The translations under genes and the position numbers were made by a program. The notes beneath the pieces were generated by a model. The model made no database searches. It saw only the letters and a list, made by a program, of their open reading frames with translations, and was not told the DNA's origin. A stretch of 6,567 nucleotides of DNA from an uncultured Prevotellaceae bacterium (GTDB taxonomy: Bacteria > Bacteroidota > Bacteroidia > Bacteroidales > Bacteroidaceae), in NCBI GenBank assembly GCA_902477365.1, contig CABSGW010000153.1, positions 1 to 6,567 on the forward strand, given 5' to 3'. Below, one piece after another: positions 1 through 6,297 of the stretch. The number at the start of each line of letters is the position of its first letter. Position 1 is the stretch's first letter.

Positions 1-347
1 ATCTGAAGTCGTTGAAACCCGTGCCCAGTCCGTTTTTGGTGAATGGCGAACTCTCTGAAAAAGCAAAGGAGGGAAAGAAAGTGTTCGACCGGTTGAAATG
101 TGGCGAGTGCCACAGCGGGGTGTACTATACGGATATGAAGATGCACCGCATAGGCGAAGACATTGAATTTGAAAAAGGATGGGACACGCCGACGTTGTGC
201 GAAGTGTGGCGTACAGCCCCCTATCTGTTTGACGGACGTGCCGAGACCATGAAAGACGTGTTTTCGGTTCATCGGCACGGACTGCCCAAGAAGAAAGTGT
301 CGGAAAAAGATATAGAAGCATTAACCGAATATGTAAATTCCTTATGA
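1..347 (+). CDS. c-type cytochrome, C-terminal part (YVTN-propeller/di-heme peroxidase-like), 5' truncated by window edge
   Basis: The reading frame is open to the left edge (first full codon at position 3), so the TTG at 12 is not a believable start and the gene begins outside the window. The visible part is a cytochrome c domain: a CGECH heme-attachment motif encoded at 99-113, followed by YYTDMKMH (candidate distal Met ligands) and the stretch WDTPTLCEVWRTAPYLFDGRA, which matches the conserved 'DTP.L..vWrTAPYLHDGRA' block of MauG/di-heme peroxidases and of the exported beta-propeller (YVTN) cytochromes. It ends with a helix, DIEALTEYVNSL, as such domains do. The family is periplasmic or surface-exposed and moves electrons; the substrate is unknown here. 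The preceding PSPFLVNGELSEKAKEGKKVF resembles the linker after a YVTN propeller, so the full protein may carry that domain upstream; this is inference. The stop (TGA 345-347) overlaps the next gene's ATG, which suggests a shared transcript. Confidence 0.85.
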   Translation, partial: LKSLKPVPSPFLVNGELSEKAKEGKKVFDRLKCGECHSGVYYTDMKMHRIGEDIEFEKGWDTPTLCEVWRTAPYLFDGRAETMKDVFSVHRHGLPKKKVSEKDIEALTEYVNSL

Positions 348-1441
348 TGAACTACTGTGCAAAAATAAAATACAGTCTCTATACGGCCGTTTCCGGTTCT
401 TTTGAAGAGATGGTTACAGCGCTTCTGGAGCGTATTTCCGTGAGCGAGATTCCGGTTCGCCTGGTCTTTTTTGATGCGCCGGCCGACAACGGGATGTATG
501 TATGCCGTCGCGACAACCTGTTAGCGTTGGTTCACAAGCAGTTTCCGGCCAATTGTCCGGTAGTGAGTTATGTGGCGCAGCCCCCGCTGGGTGCGGGACT
601 GGTTATGGAAGTGCATGCCTTGCAGGCCGATCCCGATGATTCCTTGAGTTACCGTAACCACGAAGGTTTTCCCTATGTGGTGCTCGATAACGCCGACGGG
701 CATTTCCTGTTTGCCGGAGGATTCCATGCCGATGTAAAGTCTCAGACACATTATGAACAATCGGTGGTGGTCTTTTCATTGATACAGGGATTGTTGGAAA
801 AAGAGGGTGTGCCGGTGCATGGTATCGTGCGCCAGTGGAACTATATCGAGCAGATAACCGGATGTACTGGTGTGGACCAGCATTATCAGATGTTCAACAA
901 TGCACGCAGCGATTTTTATGCGGGGACTTCGTGGGCGGATGGTTATCCGGCGGCAACCGGTATTGGGGCTTGTTGCGGCGGGGTGCTGGTCGATCTGGAT
1001 GCGGCGGTGTTCAATCGTGACGGCTGTTTTGTGACCCCGATCGACAATAAGTTGCAGGTGGCGGCTCATGCTTATTCGGATCAGGTGTTGGTGGCGGCCG
1101 ATCGGCAAAAGAAGACGCCCAAGTTTGAGCGGGCTAAAAGTATGACTTTTGACAGCCGGAGGCTGGTTTACATATCGGGTACGGCTGCGATACGTGGCGA
1201 GGAGAGACTGACGGGCGTGGGTTTGGCGCGTCAGTTCCAGATAACCATGGAGAACATTGCACAACTCACCGGCGAGGCCCGTTTGTGCCTATTGCGGATT
1301 TACCTGAAAGAACCGTGCTTCTATGAAGAGGTACGTCAACTGGTCGACGAGTTGGGACTGACTATTCCGGTGGTTTACCTGTGGGCCAATGTGTGCCGGG
1401 AAGAACTGCTGATCGAAATAGAAGGTATTGCCGTTGAATAA
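344..1441 (+). CDS. Rid/chorismatase-fold protein (YjgF-like C-terminal domain; FkbO/Hyg5-like architecture)
   Basis: 365 residues; start ATG 344 overlaps the upstream stop, and a second ATG follows at once (MMNY). No signal peptide is visible, so it is probably cytoplasmic. The N-terminal half (about 1-150) is variable. The middle carries VRQWNYIEQITG (about 163-174), QMFNNARSDFY (about 184-194) and YPAATGIGACCGG (about 201-213), then PIDNKLQVAAHAY. This order (W-N-Y-I, F-N-x-A-R, PAATGIG) matches chorismatases such as FkbO/Hyg5 and related Rid-superfamily proteins. The C-terminal part (about 270-365) is a Rid/YjgF domain: RLVYISGTAAIRGEE, GLARQFQITMENIAQL, and the terminal IEIEGIAVE. The residue aligned with the catalytic Arg of E. 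coli RidA appears to be Val344, so 2-aminoacrylate/imine deamination is unlikely. Family members act on chorismate or are uncharacterised; a chorismate substrate is not shown here. Its stop (TAA 1439-1441) abuts the cupin reading frame, consistent with an operon. Confidence 0.8.
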   Translation: MMNYCAKIKYSLYTAVSGSFEEMVTALLERISVSEIPVRLVFFDAPADNGMYVCRRDNLLALVHKQFPANCPVVSYVAQPPLGAGLVMEVHALQADPDDSLSYRNHEGFPYVVLDNADGHFLFAGGFHADVKSQTHYEQSVVVFSLIQGLLEKEGVPVHGIVRQWNYIEQITGCTGVDQHYQMFNNARSDFYAGTSWADGYPAATGIGACCGGVLVDLDAAVFNRDGCFVTPIDNKLQVAAHAYSDQVLVAADRQKKTPKFERAKSMTFDSRRLVYISGTAAIRGEERLTGVGLARQFQITMENIAQLTGEARLCLLRIYLKEPCFYEEVRQLVDELGLTIPVVYLWANVCREELLIEIEGIAVE

Positions 1442-1485
1442 TGCCCGTCAGAAACAAGGATGAACGATACAAATTAAATAAAGAG

Positions 1486-2056
1486 ATGAAATACGCTAAA
1501 AAATTTACGAACGCCGATTTCTACAAAGAAGGTGTTTTTCAGCAAGAAGTTGCCATAGAGGCTATGAAGGATATGTTTGCCTTTTATGGAGTACCCTTTA
1601 CCGCACTGATGGAAAAGGACATGTGGGTGACTGATTTCGGATTGGGCGATTTCGAACATGTAGGTATGGGCGGAATCTTTTGGGTAAACGATCCGCAATA
1701 CCAGTACTTTGCACACGCTATTTATTTGCTGCCCGGACAGATGATTCCCGAACACGCCCACGTGGCAACACCTGGCTTCGGCTAAACACGAGTCGTGGAT
1801 GGTAAACCACGGGTGGGTTTATAATTTCTCGGAAGTAGGCGATGCCGATGCACAGTTACCCGAAGTACCTTCAACCCATGGTCCAGTGAAAAGTTGCAAT
1901 GCCGTGGTACAACAGGTAGGCGATGTGCTGCGTCTGAAAGAATTGGGCACGTTCCATTTTATGATGGCGGGCCCTGAGGGAGCAATCGTAGACGAGTGGG
2001 CTTGTTACCACGACAATGGCGGTTTGCGTTTTACGAATACCGTTGCAAAACTTTAA
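1486..2056 (+). pseudogene. cupin, D-lyxose-isomerase-like, interrupted by an apparent one-base frameshift near 1780
   Basis: Two consecutive reading frames together make one cupin. The first runs to TAA 1783-1785 and ends PEHAHVATPGFG; the second, in the next frame, resumes as AKHESWMVNHGWVYNFSEVG from 1781 and ends at TAA 2054-2056. Removing one G of the GG at 1780-1781 joins them as HVATPGFAKHESW and gives 189 residues from ATG 1486. The metal-binding cupin motif E-H-x-H lies at 1750-1761, just before the break. The second cupin motif is in the rear part (TFHFMMAGPEGAIVDEWACYHD), resembling the H..lAGpeGaVv.E block of D-lyxose ketol-isomerase-like cupins, which bind a metal and isomerise sugars. 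Start choice: ATG 1486 follows an A-rich leader and begins MKYAKKFTNADFY; an in-frame ATG at 1441, overlapping the previous stop, would add 15 charged residues. No signal peptide. The rear half shows no decay, so sequencing error, a very recent mutation, or less likely recoding are all possible. Confidence 0.75.
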
Positions 2057-2087
2057 TATTTAATTGTTCAATCAAGAAGCTATCGCA

Positions 2088-5000
2088 ATGAATAAGACCA
2101 AACTGTTAGCGGCTTTCTTCTTGTGCGCTCCTTTGTTCGGCTTATCGGTGCATGGGCAGGTGAAAGGCGATTGGATGGATGTTTCCATCCAGGCCAAAAC
2201 CTCTTTGCAGGATAAACTTAAGAAACAGGGAATGCCCGTTGTTTCGCGGTGGATGAAAGCCAAAGAAAAGGCTGGGCCTTTTGTTGTCAACGTGAAGGGA
2301 CTGGATCAGCTGGTTCTGCTTACCAAGGCGGGGGCAGATGGTAATAATTACGACCATTCGGCATGGGCCAATGCGCGGCTTATCGCTGCCGATGGTTCTT
2401 CTGTATGGCTGGATGCTGTTCCTTATGCGGTTGGGAGATCCGATTATGGAGGTCCGCGCAAGAACCAGAATATGGTTGGTGGTCCTATCACCATAGCCGG
2501 CAAAAAGTATGATCATGGCATGATGTGCCACGCCGAGGGAATATTGGTGTATAAATTGGATAAGAAGTATGTGCGTTTCGAGGCTGAGGTTGGTTTGGAC
2601 GACAAGTCGGTGGGAGGAAGTGTCTACTTTCATGCCTTGAACGTGCTTCCGTCCGATGCCTCCAAAGAGCTTTCGGCACGTTATCCGGGCGAGATGGCCA
2701 TTATGGGCAACTTGGTGGGCAATGTGGGCGATTGGTTGGTGGCAACCGGTACAACCGTTGAGCAGGCCGCCATCGGAAAGGCCGTGGCCCGGTTGAAAGA
2801 CCGTACCTATTATGAAGGACGTATGAAGCAGCTGAGCGCCGCCGACAGCAAAACCCAGGGCACCAAAGCACACACGAAGGCTTGTCTGGAATTGCTTCGG
2901 GAAGTTCGGGACGTGCTGGCTTTGCAAAATGGCCTGGAGTGGTTGAATGTAGAGGCAGTGAAGCTGGCTTTTGCCGATATGCAGAAACTACAGGGATACA
3001 ATGCGGGTCTGTACCGTGCACGACTCACTCGTTTGGAGGAGTTGGCCCGGAAAGGTTTCGCCGGTATATATAAAGGTGATATGCGCGCTTTGGCCGAGGC
3101 CCGCGAGGCATTGGATTGCAAACGCGCCATTTTGTTGGCCAATCCGTTACTCGACAGCGACCGCATCGTAGCCGCCCGTTACAAAGTGGGCAGTAATGCC
3201 CGTCACATCATGACCCCCTCGCTGGGAACACAGGCCAATAACTGGAGTAACCAGGAATCGGCTGCCCGTTCGGGCTTTGATGCCGATATTGTGGAATTGT
3301 CGAATTTGCGCGGAGCGATTAAAACCCGCTCTATCTATAAGCCCAAGAACGGTTCTTCGATAGCTGATCTGCGCATGCACTGGGACGCAGACCGCGTCAT
3401 GTTTACGCAAACCCGCGACGACAAACGTTGGAATGTGTTCGAGGTAAAGCTGGACGGATCAGGCTTCCGTCCGTTGGTCGAGAACGATGAACCCGATTTG
3501 GAGTTCTACGATGGAACGTACCTGCCCGACGGGCGTGTGCTGGCTATCTCCAATATCGGCTACCAGGGCGTGCCGTGCGTGAATGGATCGGATGCGGTGG
3601 GAAACCTTGTGCTCTATAATCCTAAAGATAAAAGCATGCGTCGGCTCACCTTCGACCAGGATGCAAACTGGAATCCGGTGGTGATGAATAACGGAAGAGT
3701 GATGTACACCCGTTGGGAGTATACAGACCTCACGCACTATTATTCGCGTATCGTGATGCACATGAATCCGGACGGAACCGAAAACAAGGCACTTTATGGA
3801 AGTGGCGCCATGTTCCCTAACAGCACTTTCGATATTCAGCCTATTCCGGGACGCGGTTCGGCCTTTGTCGGCATCATCTCCGGTCACCACGGTGTGGCCC
3901 GTAGCGGCCGGCTGATGTTGTTCGATCCGGCCAAGGGACGTAAGAGCATTTCCGGTATTACACAAGAGATCCCTTATCGTAACCGTCCGGTACAGGAGGT
4001 TATCAAGGACCGTTTGGTGGATGGTGTATGGCCGCAGTTTATCAAGCCCACCGTGCTCAATGATAAATATTTCCTGGTGGCTGCCAAACTGAATCCCGAG
4101 GGACTTTGGGGTATTTATCTGGTTGATGCGTTCGATAACGTAACCTGCATTATGGAGACGGAAGGTGAAGGCTTTATCAGTCCCATTTTGGTGAAGAAGA
4201 CCGAAATGCCTCCTGCCATTCCCGACCGCGTGAAGTTGGACGAAAAAGAAGCAACGTTCTTCATACAAGATATTTACGAGGGCGAGGGACTGCGTGGCAT
4301 TCCACGTGGAACGGTCAAGGAACTCCGTTTACATGCCTACGAGTACGCCTATGTACGCACCCGTTCCGACCACAACTGGCATGGCATCCAGTCCGGATGG
4401 GACATCAAGCGTATGCTGGGTACTGTTCCTGTTGAAGAAGACGGCTCGGTGATCTTTAAAGTTCCGGCCAATACCCCCATCTCAATTCAGCCTGTCGACA
4501 AGGACGGTGTGGCTGTGCAGTGGATGCGCAGTTGGGTGACGGGCCAGCCCGGCGAGATTGTTTCGTGTATCGGCTGTCACGAAGACCAGAACCAGATACC
4601 TATTCCGAAGCGCGTTATCGCATCCCAGAAAGCAGCATCCAAGCTCACTCCGCCCGAAGGAGGCGTTCGTTCGTTCACCTTCGACCTGGAAATACAGCCC
4701 ATTTTGGACCGCAGTTGTGTTGCGTGTCACAATGGCGAAGGAAAAGCGTTCGATTTGCGGGGTGGCAAGAAGGACAAGATGGGCTACGGCACTTCCTATC
4801 TGAACCTGCACCCTTACGTGCACCGTCAGGGTGGCGAGGGTGACATGGTGGTGCTCCAGCCCTATGAATACCATCCGAATACCAGCGAGTTGGTACGTAT
4901 GCTGAAGAAAGGCCATTACAATGTACAGCTCACCGATAAGGAGTGGCGTAAACTCTATAACTGGATTGACTACAATGCACCCGACAAAGGGTATTTCGAC

Positions 5001-6092
5001 GCTAATGTGCTGACGTCTCTGCCTTACAAAGGCTTTGATCAGATCAAGCGTCGTACCGAACTGACCAACAAATATGGCAACGGGGCTGGTGTGGACTGGA
5101 AAAAGGAACTTTCTGACTATGCCGCTTACCTGAAAGCACAAGGACCGGTGACACCGGCCAAACCTGCACCCGCTCCTGCGGTGAAGGTGAAAGAGGTAAG
5201 CGTGAAAGGCTGGCCTTTCACCGCCGATGAGGCCAAAACGCGTCAGGCCGCAGCCGGCACACAGCGCCGGGAAGTGGAGATTGCACCGGGTGTTAAGATG
5301 ACTTTTGTACGCATTCCGGCCGGACAGTTTGTGATGGGTAGCGCCAACGGTGAACCCGATGCACGTCCCACGGCGAAGGTGAAAATAGAGAAAGCCTTCT
5401 GGATGGCCGAACTCGAAACAACCAACCAGCAGTACAATGCTATCTTCCCCGACCATGACAGCCGTTTCGTAGACCAGTTGTGGAAAGACCATGTGGTGCA
5501 GGGCTATCCGGCCAACAAGCCCGATCAGCCAGTGATCCGTGTCAGCTACAACGACGCTATGGAATATTGCAAGCGGATCAGCCAGAAAACGGGCCTGAAC
5601 ATCACCTTGCCAACCGAGGCACAGTGGGAGTGGGCTTGCCGTGCCGGTGCCGATACCGATTTCTGGTATGGCGACTTGCATAGCGATTTCGGCAAGAAAG
5701 ACAACTTGGCCGATAAGACGACGTTGAAGTTTGCCGTGCAGGGAGTCGATCCGCAACCGATGTCTCCGGGCAGCTTCTGGTACAAATATTACACCTACCT
5801 GCCCAAGGAGGAAAGTGTGGACGACGGCAACCTGGTACAGGTGGGCGGAAAGGTTTACGAGGCCAATCCGTTCGGACTGTATTGCATGCAGGGTAATGTG
5901 GCGGAGTGGACACGTTCGGACTACCTGCCTTACCCGTACAAGGAGAAGACAAAAGCTACTTCCGAGTACAAAGTGGTGCGTGGCGGTTCGTACATTGAGC
6001 GTCCCAAATTCTCAACGGCCTACTCGCGTAAAGCGTATTATCCGTATCAACGGATATTTAACGTGGGTTTCCGTTTGATCATTGAAGAGTAA
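2088..6092 (+). CDS. exported multidomain cytochrome: NPCBM + HzsA-like propeller + two CXXCH hemes + SUMF1-fold domain
   Basis: 1334 residues. I start at ATG 2088, because MNKTKLLAAFFLCAPLFGL is a proper signal peptide (cleavage near 24); the TTG at 2064 would only prepend eight non-signal residues. Domains: NPCBM, about 63-185, with the family hallmark DHGMMCHAEG...LDKKYVRFEAEVGLDD; an alpha-helical part, about 190-365; a HzsA-related beta-propeller, about 368-710, opening with NNWSNQ...SGFDADIVELSNLRG and containing LPDGRV, NGRVMYTRWEYTD and MNPDGTENK; an HZS-alpha-like domain, about 725-826 (MLGTVPVEEDGS, QPGEIVSCIGCHE); heme motifs C827-IG-CH831 and C877-VA-CH881, with His943 (KKGHYNVQL) a candidate distal ligand; a Pro/Ala linker, about 1019-1036; and a SUMF1/FGE-fold domain, about 1060-1334 (PAGQFVMGS, LPTEAQWEWACRAG, GNVAEW, RGGSY, NVGFRL). 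In hydrazine synthase, HzsA works with HzsB/HzsC, absent here. In FGE, paired cysteines follow RGGSY; here they are Glu1304 and Ser1309. Likely role: envelope di-heme redox protein with glycan-binding ends; reaction unknown. It ends at a strong terminator. Confidence 0.88.
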   Translation: MNKTKLLAAFFLCAPLFGLSVHGQVKGDWMDVSIQAKTSLQDKLKKQGMPVVSRWMKAKEKAGPFVVNVKGLDQLVLLTKAGADGNNYDHSAWANARLIAADGSSVWLDAVPYAVGRSDYGGPRKNQNMVGGPITIAGKKYDHGMMCHAEGILVYKLDKKYVRFEAEVGLDDKSVGGSVYFHALNVLPSDASKELSARYPGEMAIMGNLVGNVGDWLVATGTTVEQAAIGKAVARLKDRTYYEGRMKQLSAADSKTQGTKAHTKACLELLREVRDVLALQNGLEWLNVEAVKLAFADMQKLQGYNAGLYRARLTRLEELARKGFAGIYKGDMRALAEAREALDCKRAILLANPLLDSDRIVAARYKVGSNARHIMTPSLGTQANNWSNQESAARSGFDADIVELSNLRGAIKTRSIYKPKNGSSIADLRMHWDADRVMFTQTRDDKRWNVFEVKLDGSGFRPLVENDEPDLEFYDGTYLPDGRVLAISNIGYQGVPCVNGSDAVGNLVLYNPKDKSMRRLTFDQDANWNPVVMNNGRVMYTRWEYTDLTHYYSRIVMHMNPDGTENKALYGSGAMFPNSTFDIQPIPGRGSAFVGIISGHHGVARSGRLMLFDPAKGRKSISGITQEIPYRNRPVQEVIKDRLVDGVWPQFIKPTVLNDKYFLVAAKLNPEGLWGIYLVDAFDNVTCIMETEGEGFISPILVKKTEMPPAIPDRVKLDEKEATFFIQDIYEGEGLRGIPRGTVKELRLHAYEYAYVRTRSDHNWHGIQSGWDIKRMLGTVPVEEDGSVIFKVPANTPISIQPVDKDGVAVQWMRSWVTGQPGEIVSCIGCHEDQNQIPIPKRVIASQKAASKLTPPEGGVRSFTFDLEIQPILDRSCVACHNGEGKAFDLRGGKKDKMGYGTSYLNLHPYVHRQGGEGDMVVLQPYEYHPNTSELVRMLKKGHYNVQLTDKEWRKLYNWIDYNAPDKGYFDANVLTSLPYKGFDQIKRRTELTNKYGNGAGVDWKKELSDYAAYLKAQGPVTPAKPAPAPAVKVKEVSVKGWPFTADEAKTRQAAAGTQRREVEIAPGVKMTFVRIPAGQFVMGSANGEPDARPTAKVKIEKAFWMAELETTNQQYNAIFPDHDSRFVDQLWKDHVVQGYPANKPDQPVIRVSYNDAMEYCKRISQKTGLNITLPTEAQWEWACRAGADTDFWYGDLHSDFGKKDNLADKTTLKFAVQGVDPQPMSPGSFWYKYYTYLPKEESVDDGNLVQVGGKVYEANPFGLYCMQGNVAEWTRSDYLPYPYKEKTKATSEYKVVRGGSYIERPKFSTAYSRKAYYPYQRIFNVGFRLIIEE

Positions 6093-6105
6093 TTGTTTAT
6101 TTTTG
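6074..6105 (+). promoter_or_regulatory. candidate Bacteroidetes-type promoter (TTTG - 20 bases - TATTTTTG)
   Basis: TTTG at 6074-6077 and TATTTTTG at 6098-6105 are separated by 20 bases, matching the published Bacteroidetes housekeeping pattern TTTG / 19-21 bases / TAnnTTTG. It overlaps the last codons of the large cytochrome gene and would drive the gene beginning at 6298. The predicted transcription start would fall inside the hairpin at 6104-6132, so the RNA would begin within the stem rather than carry the whole terminator. The pattern is short and a chance match in T-rich DNA is quite possible. Confidence 0.35.
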
Positions 6106-6143
6106 CACTGCGGACAAAGCGTCCGCAGTGCATTTGTTTTGTT
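6104..6143 (+). terminator. intrinsic terminator after the large cytochrome gene
   Basis: A perfect 12-base-pair inverted repeat, TGCACTGCGGAC (6104-6115) and its complement GTCCGCAGTGCA (6121-6132), encloses a five-base loop AAAGC. It is followed by the T-rich run TTTGTTTTGTT (6133-6143). It sits 12 bases after the stop codon, exactly where the upstream operon should end. A T-rich run also precedes the stem, but its complement is not a strong A-tract match, so I call it in the + direction only. Confidence 0.85.
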
Positions 6144-6191
6144 CCGGCTTTGGCGGGTGTCTAAAACGGAGTGCCGGGTTCTTTTGTTCCG

Positions 6192-6228
6192 GATGCCCAG
6201 TCCGTTCGTCCGAGATGCCCAGTCCGTT
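6192..6228. repeat. 15-base direct repeat, two copies 22 bases apart
   Basis: GATGCCCAGTCCGTT occurs at 6192-6206 and again at 6214-6228, separated by seven bases (CGTCCGA). Just upstream, TTTTGTTCCGG occurs at 6137-6147 and 6182-6192, 45 bases apart, so the intergenic DNA between the terminator and the next gene is built partly of short duplicated words. A 13-base core, TGCCCAGTCCGTT, is also present at 22-34 inside the first cytochrome gene. No function is evident; candidates are a regulator-binding site pair or remnants of slippage. Confidence 0.6.
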
Positions 6229-6297
6229 GCGATACGTTCGTCTTGTTGTGTGGGCAAATCGGTGCATTTATGCTAAAAACTGTCTATCCTGTAAACT

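Noticed and set aside
1742..1801. Cupin rear half as an independent gene starting at ATG 1799
   Set aside because: Conserved cupin residues AKHESW lie in frame before that ATG, and the rear half alone lacks the first metal-binding motif, so it is part of the same gene.
2064..2087. TTG at 2064 as the start of the large cytochrome
   Set aside because: It adds eight residues ahead of a well-formed signal peptide that begins at ATG 2088.
2088..2160. Lipoprotein signal peptide with Cys13 of the large cytochrome as the lipidated residue
   Set aside because: The cysteine sits early inside the hydrophobic stretch, with most of the hydrophobic residues after it, so an ordinary signal peptidase I signal ending near residue 24 fits better.
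4482..5756. Long minus-strand open frame of 424 codons opposite the large cytochrome gene
   Set aside because: It lies wholly opposite a gene with clear domain matches throughout; its translation shows no recognisable motifs and is explained by codon bias on the other strand. The same applies to the 269-codon minus-strand frame at 3459-4268 and the 261-codon one at 2142-2927.
2088..6092. Hydrazine synthase alpha subunit / anammox metabolism
   Set aside because: Only the general HzsA-like fold is shared. HzsB and HzsC partners are not in the window, the NPCBM and SUMF1 domains are not part of hydrazine synthase, and the host appears to be a Bacteroidetes.
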